Assembly (NCBI GenBank): GCA_018241425.1
Contig: JAFEDU010000002.1
Coordinates: 1,054,001-1,118,000 of the forward strand
Length of the DNA: 64,000 bases
Source of the DNA: Pseudomonadota bacterium
Lineage (GTDB): Bacteria > Pseudomonadota > Gammaproteobacteria > Steroidobacterales > Steroidobacteraceae
Direction of reading: 5' to 3'
Notes under the pieces: generated by a model
The model's database searches: none
What the model was told of the DNA's origin: nothing
The model's input: only the letters and a program-made list of their open reading frames with translations
Shown: positions 16,240 through 25,421 of the stretch, piece after piece
How positions within the stretch are numbered: the stretch's first letter is position 1
Layout of the letters: each line of letters starts with the position of its first letter
Translations under genes and position numbers: made by a program

Positions 16240-17346
16240 TTATGTCAGGCTGCTGCGCTGGTGGCGGGCCTTCGCAAGCCACGCGGGGTTGATCTCGACG
16301 CCCCAGCCGGGGGCTCCAGGGATCGTCACGTGGCCGTCGGTGACGCGGTAGGGGTCATCGCCCGAGAACAGGCCGTACTGGTGCGGATAGTAGTCCGCGC
16401 CCTCGATCGAGAACTCGAGGTACTTGCCGGCATTCGGGATCGCGCCCAGGAGGTGCATCGTGCACAGCGTGACCAGTGACAGGTTGGCGCTGTGGGGCGT
16501 GCAGGGAAGGCCCGCGGCGGCGGCCATCTGCGCCACCTTGAGCGTGCGCGCGATGCCGCCCATGTACATGACGTCCGGCTGCACCACGTCCACGGCCCGC
16601 ATCTCGATCATCCGCTCCCAGGTGCCGAAGTCCCAGTCCTGCTCGCCGCCGGTCACGTCGAGTGCGAGTGCGTCGGTGACTTCTTTGGTTTCCTTAAGCT
16701 TCCAGTAAGGGCAGGGCTCCTCGTAGTGGCCGATGCCATTGGCTTCCAGCAGGTGGCCGACCTCGATGGCACGCCGGGGCGAGAAGCCGCTGTTGGCATC
16801 CACGAGCTTCGCGACTCCCGCGCCCAGCGCCCGCGCCACGGTCGGCACGACGGCCTCGGTGCGGCCCGGCCACTCGTCGACGTCGCGGCCGCACTCGGCC
16901 CCCACGCGCCACTTGAAGGCATCGAAGCCGTGCGCGTCGCGCAGTCGCAGGAACCGCTCGGCCTCCTGCTCGGGCGTGATGTCCCGGCGCATCGAGGAGG
17001 CATAGGCCCGCAGCCGCCGCGGGCGGCCGCCGAGGAGTTCGACCACGGGCTTGCCCTCGAGCCGGCCGCGCAGGTCCCACATCGCGGTGTCGAGGCCCGC
17101 GAGCGCCCGGCAGCGGTAGCTGCCCGGGAACTTGTGCTCGCGCTCCTCGATGCGCTCCACCAGGGGTGCGATGGACAGGGCGTCGGCCCCCAGCGCCCAC
17201 GGGGCGACCTGGCGGTGAAAGATAGTCGCGGTGATGTCGGCATTGTAGGTGCTCGTCTGGCCCCAGCCGACGGCGCCGGTGTCGGTGGTCAGGCGGACGA
17301 AGCACACCCATTCGTTGGTGAAGGTCTCGAGGGTCGCGATTTTCAT
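16240..17346 (-). CDS. Mandelate racemase/muconate lactonizing family enzyme (sugar-acid dehydratase type)
   Basis: 368 residues of the enolase superfamily. An N-terminal capping domain (1-115) is followed by the barrel. Predicted catalytic parts are Lys145 (FKWR), the metal ligands Asp183 (VDANSGF), Glu209 (YEEP) and Glu235 (GGEQ), and His285 (CTPHSAN). The Lys/His pair fits the mandelate racemase subgroup, which includes racemases and acid-sugar dehydratases. It lies 10 bp downstream of an MFS transporter gene and below a LysR gene on the same strand, so it probably acts on an imported sugar acid. The exact substrate cannot be read from sequence. Confidence 0.87.
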   Translation of the reverse strand: MKIATLETFTNEWVCFVRLTTDTGAVGWGQTSTYNADITATIFHRQVAPWALGADALSIAPLVERIEEREHKFPGSYRCRALAGLDTAMWDLRGRLEGKPVVELLGGRPRRLRAYASSMRRDITPEQEAERFLRLRDAHGFDAFKWRVGAECGRDVDEWPGRTEAVVPTVARALGAGVAKLVDANSGFSPRRAIEVGHLLEANGIGHYEEPCPYWKLKETKEVTDALALDVTGGEQDWDFGTWERMIEMRAVDVVQPDVMYMGGIARTLKVAQMAAAAGLPCTPHSANLSLVTLCTMHLLGAIPNAGKYLEFSIEGADYYPHQYGLFSGDDPYRVTDGHVTIPGAPGWGVEINPAWLAKARHQRSSLT

Positions 17347-17355
17347 GGTCTCACT

Positions 17356-18663
17356 TCATCCGTGGGTGGGCAGGGCGCCGAGGCGGGCGCGCTCGAGCCC
17401 GTGCCCGCGCGAGCCGCTCTCGCGCAGCCACAGGAGCACCGCGCAGGTGAGCGCGGTCAGGCTCACGGCCCCGAAGAACACGATCATCGTGGAGTAGCCC
17501 GCCGGGTTGTCGGGGCCCGCGCCGGCGCGGTCGGCCAGCCACCCGGCGAGGCGGTTGGAGGCCCACAGGCCGAGATTCTGCAAGAGCGCGATGACCCCGA
17601 GCGCCGTGCCCAGTCGTCGCGGTTCCACCACCAGCGTCGTCGCGGGCCAGATGATGGCCGGGACGAGCGAGAAGCTCACGCCCATGAGCACGGTCGACAC
17701 CCAGGGGCTTAGAGTGGTGAGCGTGAGGACCATGAACGTGACCGGCAGCAGCAGCGTCCCGAAGCTCAGCATGAGCGCGCGGTGGCCGAAGCGGTCCGCG
17801 AGCAGGCCGAAGATCGGCGTCGCGAACACCGCCGCGGCGAAGACGCCCGAGTTGACGTTGCCCGCCTGCTCGAGCGTCAGCCCCTTGACGTGCTGCAGGT
17901 ACTCGATCGCGTAGGTCTGGCGGAACGGGAAGAACACCGCCGCGTACAGGACGTGCAGCCCGAGGATGTACCAGTAGCTCAGGTCGAACTTGCGCAGCGC
18001 CGACCAGTCGATGTGCTCGCGCACCAGCGCGGCATGGCCGGGCGGCGGGCGCGCGGCATCGAGCAGGCGGAACGCGATCGCGGCGAGCAGTCCCACGCCG
18101 GTGATGCCGGCGCCCAGCCACAGGGGCGGCTGCCAGCCGTCCGCGTACAGGCGGTGTGCCCAGGTCGGGGAGGTGTCCAGGGAGAACGACCCGACGCGCG
18201 CAAGGCTCAGGAAGATTGCCGTGGCCAGCGCGACCCCGCTGCGCGGGAACCAGCGCGCGATGCCGGCGACGAGCGATATGAAGATCGCGCCCTCGCTGAT
18301 CCCGAAGACCAGGCGGCCCGTCCACATGAGGCTGTAGGGCGTGCCCACGGCGGTCAGCACCGCGCCCACGAAGCCGATCGCGGCCGCCCACAGCGTGACC
18401 CGCGCGGGACCGTACCGGTCGATCAGGAGCCCGTTGAAGAGCGCGAGCAGGATGTTCGGCAGGCTGATGACCGCGGTCAGGTCGCCGATCTGGGATTGGG
18501 TGAAGCCGCGCTGGCGCAGCAGCAGGTCCGCGATCGGTCCGATGGCGTCGGACTCGTAGTAGCTGCTGTAGATGGCGAGTGCCGCGAGCGCGAGCACCAG
18601 CCAGCGCAGCGGCGATGCCGGCTCGCCCTGGGGGGAGGCGTGTCGCTGGCCTTCAACGCTCAT
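17356..18663 (-). CDS. MFS transporter, likely anion/sugar-acid symporter (ACS-like)
   Basis: 435 residues with twelve predicted transmembrane helices and MFS signature loops, such as GLLIDRYGPARVTLW after helix 2 and GLLADRFGHRALMLSFG after helix 8. WTGRLVFGISEGAIFIS in helix 4 resembles anion:cation symporters that import hexuronates, galactonate or related acids. The coupling with the enolase-superfamily gene 10 bp downstream supports import of its substrate. The LysR gene 66 bp upstream on the same strand is the likely regulator. Confidence 0.85.
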   Translation of the reverse strand: MSVEGQRHASPQGEPASPLRWLVLALAALAIYSSYYESDAIGPIADLLLRQRGFTQSQIGDLTAVISLPNILLALFNGLLIDRYGPARVTLWAAAIGFVGAVLTAVGTPYSLMWTGRLVFGISEGAIFISLVAGIARWFPRSGVALATAIFLSLARVGSFSLDTSPTWAHRLYADGWQPPLWLGAGITGVGLLAAIAFRLLDAARPPPGHAALVREHIDWSALRKFDLSYWYILGLHVLYAAVFFPFRQTYAIEYLQHVKGLTLEQAGNVNSGVFAAAVFATPIFGLLADRFGHRALMLSFGTLLLPVTFMVLTLTTLSPWVSTVLMGVSFSLVPAIIWPATTLVVEPRRLGTALGVIALLQNLGLWASNRLAGWLADRAGAGPDNPAGYSTMIVFFGAVSLTALTCAVLLWLRESGSRGHGLERARLGALPTHG

Positions 18664-18729
18664 GTCGTAAAAATCGCGCCCCGCGAGTCACCGTCCGCCG
18701 CCGGCAACTCTACCATCGCGCCCGCTGCC

Positions 18730-19632
18730 TCAGGGGCTCCCCGGCGTGGCCGAGCGCGCGGCCTGCGCCTCGAGCCAGCGGGCGAAGGCCTCGCGCTGCG
18801 GTGCCGTGGCGCGCTCGCGCGACTCCAGCAGGAAGTATTCGCCGAACGGCACGCGCGTGTGCCCGACGTGGGCGAGCCGACCGGCGCGCAGCTCCGGGTC
18901 GATGAAGGCGCGGGCCCCGAGCGCGATCCCCTGGCCGCGCTCGGCAGCGGCGATCGCCAGGGAGTAGTCGGTGAAATACAGATGTCGGGCGCGCTCGAAG
19001 CCCTCAAGTCCCGCCGCCTCGAACCAGCTGCGCCAGGCGCTGCCGTTGTCGTCGTGGAGCAGGCGGAACTCGCGCACCGCCCCGTCCTGGCGCCAGCGTG
19101 CCGGGCGGGGGCGCACCGCCGCGGTCACGGGCACGCCCTCCATGGAGAACAGGTGCCGCACGCGGCCGCGCGGTCGCGGGCTGCCGGAGGCGATGTATCG
19201 GATGGCGAGGTCTGCGTCGCGGCCCACGACCCGCAGCTCGTCGGAGGTCTCAAGCTCGAGTTCGACCTGGGGGTGTGCAACCGAGAAGTCACCCAGGCGC
19301 GGTACGAGCCAGCGCGAGGCAAAGGCAGGTTCCGCCGAGATGCGCAGGCGCTGCGTGCGCACGCCGCGCACGCTCTCCACCGCACGCTGGATGGTCAGGA
19401 ACCCCGCGCCGAGCTCCTGGGCGAAGCGGCGGCCGGGCGGGGTGAGTTCGACCGCACGGTGCAGCCGCCGGAACAGTGCGCGCCCGAGATCGCGCTCGAG
19501 GGCGCGCACGTGGCGGCTGACGGCGGCCTGAGAGACGTGCAGCTCGCGCGCGGCGTCCGTGAAGCTCAGGCGCCGCGCGGCCGCCTCGAAGGCGCGCAGG
19601 GCAAGGAGCGAGGGTGGGCGGCGTGGCGGCAT
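18730..19632 (-). CDS. LysR-family transcriptional regulator (GcvA-like)
   Basis: 300 residues. The N-terminal winged helix (about 8-65) shows LLALRAFEAAARRLSFTDAA and the recognition helix VSQAAVSRHVRALERDLG, followed by the linker helix. The effector domain runs from about 92 with LRISAEPAFASRWLVPRLGDF and DADLAIRY, close to GcvA-type regulators. It sits upstream of the MFS and enolase-superfamily genes on the same strand and probably controls them and itself, with the effector likely the imported acid or its product. Confidence 0.9.
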   Translation of the reverse strand: MPPRRPPSLLALRAFEAAARRLSFTDAARELHVSQAAVSRHVRALERDLGRALFRRLHRAVELTPPGRRFAQELGAGFLTIQRAVESVRGVRTQRLRISAEPAFASRWLVPRLGDFSVAHPQVELELETSDELRVVGRDADLAIRYIASGSPRPRGRVRHLFSMEGVPVTAAVRPRPARWRQDGAVREFRLLHDDNGSAWRSWFEAAGLEGFERARHLYFTDYSLAIAAAERGQGIALGARAFIDPELRAGRLAHVGHTRVPFGEYFLLESRERATAPQREAFARWLEAQAARSATPGSP

Positions 19633-19754
19633 GGTGGTTTTCGCATGATTTTAAGTTATCCGAGAAGGTGCCACAAATCGTTTGAGCCGGGCGTGCGGCC
19701 AAGGTGGAATGGCGCCTCCCCGGGGGCAGGAGCGCCCCTGGCAAGGAGACGGTC

Positions 19755-19955
19755 ATGCACTTCTATGCGGCAAGCTACGCGACGTTGTGGCGTACCGCGC
19801 TGCGCGGCAGCGCGGGGCAGGCCTCTTCCGGCGAAGACCGGGGAATAAATCCCCCGGTGCCGAAGTCCTGTAAGGCAAAGCCCACCCGGGCGCTGAACAG
19901 GACCTGCCCATGCCCCGCACCCCGCTGCACCGTGCTCGCGTACGGCTCGCCCTGA
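19755..19955 (+). CDS. Doubtful small ORF before the cytochrome gene
   Basis: A 66-codon frame starting MHFYAASYATLW has a good ribosome site (AAGGAG, 7 bp before the ATG), which is why it is listed. It overlaps the start of the following cytochrome gene in another frame, and its C-terminal half is Pro/Cys-rich and looks non-coding. A hairpin (ACCGGGG / CCCCGGT at 19837-19858, 7-bp stem) lies inside it. It could be a leader peptide or a false frame. Only comparison between related genomes would decide. Confidence 0.25.
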   Translation: MHFYAASYATLWRTALRGSAGQASSGEDRGINPPVPKSCKAKPTRALNRTCPCPAPRCTVLAYGSP

Positions 19956-20299
19956 GCCTGGCTGCGGCGCTTGCCGGACCTGCGTACGCGGCCGACCTGC
20001 CGGCCGGCGATCCGGTGCGCGGGCAGTCCCTGTACCAGGCCTGTACCAGTTGCCATTCGGTCGACGAGAACGACATCGGACCCAAGCACCGCGGCGTCCT
20101 CGGCCGGCGCGCGGGCTCGATCCCGGACTACAACTACTCCGCGGCGCTGAAGGCCTCGGGGCTGACCTGGGATGCGGCGACGCTCGATCGCTGGCTGACC
20201 AATCCCCAGGCGCTGGTCCCGGGGACGAAGATGTTCTTCCAGCTCCCGGACGCGCAGAAGCGGGCCGACCTCATCGCCTATCTCGGGCAGCTCAAGTGA
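19910..20299 (+). CDS. Soluble class I cytochrome c, periplasmic
   Basis: 129 residues with a signal peptide (ends near AYAADLPAG). Haem attachment is CTSCH, followed by the class I block IGPKHRGVLGRRAGSIPDYNYSAALK, a distal methionine in GTKMFF, and the closing helix RADLIAYLGQLK. This is the layout of mitochondrial-type/cytochrome c2 proteins that carry electrons between periplasmic dehydrogenases and oxidases. An AGGA site precedes the ATG. It is divergent from the LysR gene and stands alone, so its partner is not shown by context. Confidence 0.9.
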   Translation: MPRTPLHRARVRLALSLAAALAGPAYAADLPAGDPVRGQSLYQACTSCHSVDENDIGPKHRGVLGRRAGSIPDYNYSAALKASGLTWDAATLDRWLTNPQALVPGTKMFFQLPDAQKRADLIAYLGQLK

Positions 20300-20339
20300 G
20301 GGCGCCGCCCGCTGCGGGCGGCGCGCGGCAAGCCCTGGC

Positions 20340-20603
20340 CTACTGAGCTTTCGGCGCCGGATCCGCCGCCGGTGCGCCGCCATCCTTGGGCGCCTTCGAG
20401 GCGATCGCCTGCTGGCAGGCCGGGCTGATCTCGCTCTTGTGCGAGTTCAGGCAGTCCAGGATCTTGCCGCCGCCGCGTGGCACCCCGGAACAGAACTTCT
20501 GGTAATCGGCCTTGCAGGCCTTGCGGGCGTTGGGCGGCCCGTCGTCGGCGTGCACGGCGAGGGCGAAAGTCAGACAGCCCAGGGCGATCAACGCGGCTTT
20601 CAT
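20340..20603 (-). CDS. Small exported cysteine-rich repeat protein
   Basis: 87 residues with a signal peptide (MKAALIALGCLTFALAVHA). The mature part has four cysteines in the pattern seen in the GLG1-type cysteine-rich repeat: ACKADYQKFCSG, then ILDCLNSHKSEISPACQQAI. The C-terminal tail is Pro/Ala-rich. The family is found in the periplasm of many proteobacteria, often as one or two repeats, and has no known biochemical role. It stands alone between a cytochrome and the hydantoinase-like gene. Confidence 0.8.
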   Translation of the reverse strand: MKAALIALGCLTFALAVHADDGPPNARKACKADYQKFCSGVPRGGGKILDCLNSHKSEISPACQQAIASKAPKDGGAPAADPAPKAQ

Positions 20604-20806
20604 ATCGTTACCTCGTAAGGACGCAGGCGGCGCAGGCGGCCGCGGTTCGGACCTAGGGGCAGTATATGCGCCATGGCCCCCGGGGGCGCCGGCCTTGTGA
20701 GTCCTTAAGGCTTCACCGAGAATCGCGCCTCGCAGTGAGAACGTGACCGCGGCCGCGGGCGCGCCTGGCCCTTGCCGAGCCGCGCCGAGCCTGGAAACCC
20801 AATGCC

Positions 20807-22855
20807 ATGACTGATCGCGCGACGCAACCCCGCGCCCCCGCCCCGGAGATCTGGATCGGATTCGACACCGGAGGCACCTTCACCGATGCGGTGGCCCTGG
20901 ACGGGGTACGCCGGGTGATCGCCACCGCCAAGTCACTCACGACCCACTGGGACCTGTCCATCGGGCTCGCGGGGGCCATCCGCGCGGTACTGGCGAAGCT
21001 ACCCGAAGGCACCCGGCGCGAGCAGATCGCCCTGGTCTCGGTCTCGACGACTCTTGCGACCAACGCGGTGGTGGAGAACCGCTTCAGCCCCATCTGCACC
21101 GTGCTCATCGGCTTCGACGACAAGATGGTGGAGCGCTCGGGGCTCAAGCGCGAAGGCGGCGGCCATATCGTGCGGCTGGGCGGCGGGCACGACGCCACCG
21201 GCATGGAAGCCGAACCGCTGGAGGAGGTGGCCATCGAGCGCGCCGTGCGCGAGCACGGTCCCGAGGTCGAGGCGTTCGCCGTGGCCTCGATGTTCTCGGT
21301 GCGCAACCCCGCCCACGAGCGGCGCGCGCGCGACCTGATCCGCGCGCTGTGCGACAAGCCGGTTACCTGCAGCTATGAGCTGAGCTCCCAGCTGGATGCT
21401 CCGAAGCGCGCACTCACGGCCGCGATGAATGCGCGCCTCACCCCGCAGATCGCGCACCTCCTCGCCGCGCTGCGCGAGGTGCTGCAGCAGGAGCACATCG
21501 CAGCCCCGGTGATGATGGTGAAGGGGGATGGCACGCTCATGCGCGCCGAGGTGGCGCTCGAGTACCCGGTCGAGACCGTCCTGTCCGGCCCCGCGGCGAG
21601 TGTCGTCGGGGCGGGGTTCCTGAGCGGCCTGTCGGATTTCGCGGTCTCCGACATGGGCGGCACCACCACCGATGTCGCCATCGTCGCGGACGGACGCCCG
21701 GTGGTGAAGGCCGAGGGCGCGGTCATCGGCGGCTGGCGCACCATGGTGCAGGCGATCGACGTGCGCACCTGCGGGCTGGGTGGGGACAGCGAAGTGTACT
21801 TCGACCGTGAGCGGCGCCTGGCCGTGGGCCCGCGCAAGGCGATGCCGCTCAGCCTGCTTGCCGCGCACCACCCCGGGGTGCTCGATGACCTGCGCGTCCT
21901 CGCCGCGTCCGACTATCCGCCCCCGCATGCCACCCAGTTCGCGCTGCGCAACCCCGGGCGCGACCCCGGCGGTCACCTGGACCGGCTGGAGCAGCGGGTC
22001 TGGGAAGCCCTCACCCTCACGCCGCGGCGGGTGGGCGAGCTCGGACGCAGCGGGCAGACGGTCGAGGCCCTGCGGCGGCTCGTGGACCGTGGCCTTGCGA
22101 CGCTGGCGGCGTTCACCCCGAGCGATGCCATGCACGTGCTCGGGCGGCAGGAGGGCTGGAACCGGGAGGCGGCCGAGCTGGGCGCCACGATCCTCGCCAC
22201 CGAGGAGCGCAACGCCAGTGCCCGCTCGCGGCGGGACACGCCCGAGGAACTGTGCCTGCGCACCTACGAGCACGTGGTGCGCGAATCCGCCCGCATCCTC
22301 ATCGAGACCGGTCTCGCGCACGATCCGGGCGTGGAGCGCCGGCAGGGGCGATGGGGTCCCCTGGGCGCGCTGCTCGAGGACGTGATCGCCGGGCGCACGT
22401 TCTCGAAGCTCATCGAGACGCGCATGCGATTCGCCACCCCGCTGGTGGCCATCGGCGCACCCGTCGGTGCCTACTACCCCGAGATCGCCCGGCGGCTGGA
22501 TGCGCAGCTGGTGATCCCGGAGCACGCGGCCGTCTGCAACGCCGTGGGCGCCGTGGCCGGGGTGGTCTCGGAGGTGTGCGACATCCTGGTCAACCAGCCG
22601 AGCTTCCAGCTCTTCCGCGTCCACGACCCGGCCGGCACCCGGGATTACCCGGAGGAAGCCGCAGCCCTGGCGGACGCGCGGCGGGTTTCCCGGGAACTGG
22701 CGCTCGCGGCGGCCGAGCGCGCCGGCGCGCGCGACCCGCACGTCGAGACCACGGTGCTCGAGCGGCGCGCCAACGCCGGTGCGGCCGATGAGTATCTCGC
22801 CGAGGCGACCGTGCGCTCGCGCGCGACGGGGCGCCCGGCGACCGGGAGTCCGTGA
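20807..22855 (+). CDS. Hydantoinase A/5-oxoprolinase family protein
   Basis: 682 residues of the hydantoinase/oxoprolinase A family, ASKHA-type ATPases that hydrolyse cyclic amides with ATP. The N-terminal phosphate loop is GFDTGGTFTDAVALDG, followed by STTLATNAVVE. The central block VETVLSGPAASVVGA, then DMGGTTTDVAIV, and IDVRTCGLGGDSEVYFD are all family marks. Residues about 400-560 are less conserved and may be an insertion. The usual HyuB/oxoprolinase beta partner is not adjacent, which is unusual. It may be a stand-alone subunit or act with a distant partner; the substrate is unknown. Confidence 0.87.
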   Translation: MTDRATQPRAPAPEIWIGFDTGGTFTDAVALDGVRRVIATAKSLTTHWDLSIGLAGAIRAVLAKLPEGTRREQIALVSVSTTLATNAVVENRFSPICTVLIGFDDKMVERSGLKREGGGHIVRLGGGHDATGMEAEPLEEVAIERAVREHGPEVEAFAVASMFSVRNPAHERRARDLIRALCDKPVTCSYELSSQLDAPKRALTAAMNARLTPQIAHLLAALREVLQQEHIAAPVMMVKGDGTLMRAEVALEYPVETVLSGPAASVVGAGFLSGLSDFAVSDMGGTTTDVAIVADGRPVVKAEGAVIGGWRTMVQAIDVRTCGLGGDSEVYFDRERRLAVGPRKAMPLSLLAAHHPGVLDDLRVLAASDYPPPHATQFALRNPGRDPGGHLDRLEQRVWEALTLTPRRVGELGRSGQTVEALRRLVDRGLATLAAFTPSDAMHVLGRQEGWNREAAELGATILATEERNASARSRRDTPEELCLRTYEHVVRESARILIETGLAHDPGVERRQGRWGPLGALLEDVIAGRTFSKLIETRMRFATPLVAIGAPVGAYYPEIARRLDAQLVIPEHAAVCNAVGAVAGVVSEVCDILVNQPSFQLFRVHDPAGTRDYPEEAAALADARRVSRELALAAAERAGARDPHVETTVLERRANAGAADEYLAEATVRSRATGRPATGSP

Positions 22856-22858
22856 ACG

Positions 22859-23134
22859 CTATTCGCAGCGGAACTCGAGCTCGGCGTGGTCCGTTTCCTC
22901 CGCCGGGGACTTGAGGATGTCCGGCGTCAGGAGCTTCACGTGCCGGTGGTCCTTCTGGCAGAAGGCCTCCGCGCGCTTCAACGCGGCCGAGCGCGCGTCC
23001 AGCCAGGCCGAGGCCGTGGACTGGGTGACCAGGTAGACCCCGTTACCCTCCGGGGAGATCTCCGCGGGGTAGAGCGGGGCGCACGCAGCCAGGGGGAATG
23101 CTGCGGCCAAGGCCGCGAGTAGGCGCCGGGTCAT
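22859..23134 (-). CDS. Small lipoprotein, unknown
   Basis: 91 residues beginning MTRRLLAALAAAFPLAAC, a signal sequence ending in a lipobox (LAAC). The mature protein has GNGVYLVTQSTASAWLDARSAALKRAEAFCQKDHRHVKLL, a pattern seen in small envelope lipoproteins with two further cysteines, and it ends FRCE. It should sit in the periplasm or outer membrane. The stop lies 4 bp from the end of the convergent hydantoinase gene. No function is known. Confidence 0.75.
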   Translation of the reverse strand: MTRRLLAALAAAFPLAACAPLYPAEISPEGNGVYLVTQSTASAWLDARSAALKRAEAFCQKDHRHVKLLTPDILKSPAEETDHAELEFRCE

Positions 23135-23275
23135 AGTTCCTGTAGGAATGGAGGAAGGACGGTCGGCAGGCATTCTCCAACGGGCCTTTCGCACTGTCAC
23201 CTTGCTGCGACCCTTTGTATTTTGGCCGCATTCCGCGTACCGTCCCCGGGCGAGCACAACGTGAAGGATCACCTC

Positions 23276-23416
23276 ATGCTCAGAACGGTCTTCCTGATGG
23301 CGATGTCTTTTGCGATCTCCTTCTCGGCCACCACCCTGGTGCTGCTGGTACGGGAGCGCTTTTCCTCCACTCAAGTGCCCAACTGGCGCGAGGAAAACGA
23401 CCTCCTGCGCTGGTAG
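23276..23416 (+). CDS. Very small single-pass membrane protein
   Basis: 46 residues, starting MLRTVFLMAMSF with AAGGA 7 bp upstream. One transmembrane helix (about residues 4-24) is followed by a basic-acidic tail ending NWREENDLLRW. Size and layout match a genuine small membrane protein, but no family is recognised. The M23-like gene begins 87 bp downstream on the same strand. Confidence 0.5.
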   Translation: MLRTVFLMAMSFAISFSATTLVLLVRERFSSTQVPNWREENDLLRW

Positions 23417-23503
23417 TCCGGCCGGCTGACCCGCACGCCGACCGCAGGTGGAGCGGGCGCATTCCCCGCTGCTACAGTCACGGCCCCGCCCGCGAGGCTC
23501 GCC

Positions 23504-24679
23504 GTGCATACCCGATTATTTTCCGCAGCCGCAGTCCTGTTCATGGCGGCCACCTCCGGTGATCCCGCCGTGGCTGCCGCGAGCGACGGCCCCCGGCTGA
23601 CGCCGCTCCTCGCTCGGGTCCTTGCCGCGCCTCAGCCCGTGCGCGGCTCGGACGGGCAGACGCACCTCCTCTATGAGCTCGAGATCGAGAACGTCACGAG
23701 CGGGCGGGCGACGCTCGAGGAGATCACGGTGACGGATGCGGCCGGCGCGGTGCTCGGGCGGTTCGATGCCCGCGCGCTCGCTGCCCGGGTGTCCCTGGGG
23801 GGCCGGCGCGGCAGCGAGACCGCGGTACTGGAATCCTCGCAGTTCGCGGTTGCGTTCCTCCACGTGGTGCTGCCCCCGAAGGCCGAGGTCCCCGCGCGCC
23901 TTGAGCACCGGGTGCGTGCGCTGGCGGAGAAGGTCGGAGCCGACCTCACGATGACCCTGGCACCCACCGAGGTGGTGGGGAGCGCGCCGGCGCTGCTGGC
24001 GCCGCCCTTGCGCGGGAGCGGTTACGTGGTCGGGGACGGGTGTTGCGACTCCATACGGCACGTGCGGGCGCTGCTGTCGCTAGATGGCCGGTTCTTCCTG
24101 GCGCAGCGCTTCGCCATCGACTTCGAGCAGGTCGGCAGCGACCACCGCATCGTGAGCGGCGACCCGAAACTCGTCACCAACTACAAGATCTACAACGCTC
24201 CCGTGTACGCCGTCGCGGCGGGGACGGTCGTGAGTGCCCGCAACGACCTCGACAACCAGGTTCCCGGGCACCTTCCCGAAGGACTGCCGCTGGACCAGGC
24301 CGATGGCAACTTCGTCATCCTCGATCTGGGGGGTGGTCGATTCGCGCTCTACGCCCACATGATCAAGGGCAGCGTGACGGTCGCGGCCGGCGCACGCGTG
24401 CAGCCGGGGCAGCAGATCGGCCGGGTCGGCAACTCGGGCAACACCCAGGCGCCGCACCTGCATTTCCAGCTGATGGATGGCCCGAGCGCGCTCGCGGCGA
24501 ACGGGCTGCCGTACCTATTCCGGAGTTACACCGTCACCGCCGAGGATCGCGCCGGTACGGCGGACTTTGATCGCGCGGAGGCGACCGGAGCGCCCATGAC
24601 GCTCACGCCCATCGAGCCCGCCTACGTGGGGCACGCGACGCTGCCGCTCGATCTCTCGGTGGTGAGTTTCGCGGACTAG
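23504..24679 (+). CDS. Exported M23/LytM-fold protein with an altered zinc site
   Basis: 391 residues with a signal peptide (ends near AVAAAS). The N-terminal part (30-170) is a beta-rich domain. The C-terminal part is an M23 peptidase fold: DGNFVILDLGGGRFALYAHM, then VQPGQQIGRVGNSGNTQAPHLHF, which keeps the HxH pair. The first zinc-ligand motif, normally HxxxD, reads RFAIDF, so the first His is Arg. A full LytM zinc site is therefore lacking, and peptidase activity is doubtful; it may be an amidase activator like EnvC or bind peptidoglycan. The Arg form recurs in a branch of this family, to my recollection. Confidence 0.82.
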   Translation: MHTRLFSAAAVLFMAATSGDPAVAAASDGPRLTPLLARVLAAPQPVRGSDGQTHLLYELEIENVTSGRATLEEITVTDAAGAVLGRFDARALAARVSLGGRRGSETAVLESSQFAVAFLHVVLPPKAEVPARLEHRVRALAEKVGADLTMTLAPTEVVGSAPALLAPPLRGSGYVVGDGCCDSIRHVRALLSLDGRFFLAQRFAIDFEQVGSDHRIVSGDPKLVTNYKIYNAPVYAVAAGTVVSARNDLDNQVPGHLPEGLPLDQADGNFVILDLGGGRFALYAHMIKGSVTVAAGARVQPGQQIGRVGNSGNTQAPHLHFQLMDGPSALAANGLPYLFRSYTVTAEDRAGTADFDRAEATGAPMTLTPIEPAYVGHATLPLDLSVVSFAD

Positions 24680-24682
24680 GGC

Positions 24683-25327
24683 TCAGCGATCGCGCAGCCG
24701 CCACAGCGTCCCGGCGAGCTGCGCACAACCGCCGTTCTCCTCGACGGCGCGGATGACGCCCGGATGCTCGGGGCTGTAGTCATGCCCGCACACGATGCGG
24801 GCACCGGCCTCGCGGGCGAGCCGGATGTCGCGCGCCGTCGCCTCGTAGGAATGGTCGGCGTCGCAGAACACCAGCGCCGGCGGCCGCTCGTGGTACTGGC
24901 TCATCCACTCATCCTTGTCGGCCCGGACCTGGACGACCTGCCCGGTGTCGGTGAGGTACTGCAGCACCAGCGAGGTGAGCTGGAAGTGCATCTGCGGGGT
25001 GAGCTTCCAGGGGTTCCACGCATAGTTGTCGAGTGTGAAGATCGTCTTCGCGGCGCTCTTCCACAGCGCCATCTTGCTGGTCGTGCGGCCGAACAGCGTG
25101 CCGATCTCGATCAGCGGACCGTCCAGCGCGTTGGACTCGGCGACCAGCTGTTCGAGGAGCGCGTATTCCTCGGCGGCCAGCGACCCGTCGCGCGTGGAGT
25201 CGTAGGCGAGCTCGCTCAGCTGCAGCCGCCGGGCCTCGGCGCGGATGGAGGCGTCGAATTCCGCCTCGCGCACCACGCGCAGTCCGAGTCCCCCCAGGAT
25301 CTTCCTTGAAGCGCTCTGCAGCCGCAT
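24683..25327 (-). CDS. Class I SAM-dependent methyltransferase-like protein (Methyltransf_24 type)
   Basis: 214 residues. The Rossmann nucleotide-binding part includes GPLIEIGTLFGRTT (motif I), then KTIFTLDNYAWNPW and ALVFCDADHSYEATARDI, which match the family of small methyltransferases annotated as Methyltransf_24. The acidic residue after strand 2 and DADHSY fit cofactor and metal binding. The substrate is not known. It is convergent with the M23-like gene and follows the glutathione S-transferase gene by about 95 bp on the same strand. Confidence 0.78.
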   Translation of the reverse strand: MRLQSASRKILGGLGLRVVREAEFDASIRAEARRLQLSELAYDSTRDGSLAAEEYALLEQLVAESNALDGPLIEIGTLFGRTTSKMALWKSAAKTIFTLDNYAWNPWKLTPQMHFQLTSLVLQYLTDTGQVVQVRADKDEWMSQYHERPPALVFCDADHSYEATARDIRLAREAGARIVCGHDYSPEHPGVIRAVEENGGCAQLAGTLWRLRDR

Positions 25328-25421
25328 GACCTACCCCCGTGAGGGCCCTCCTGTTGAATCCCAGTGTGGGCGCCGGGTACGGCGATGTACAGGTCTTGAG
25401 GGCCCGTGGTGGGGGTTTACC

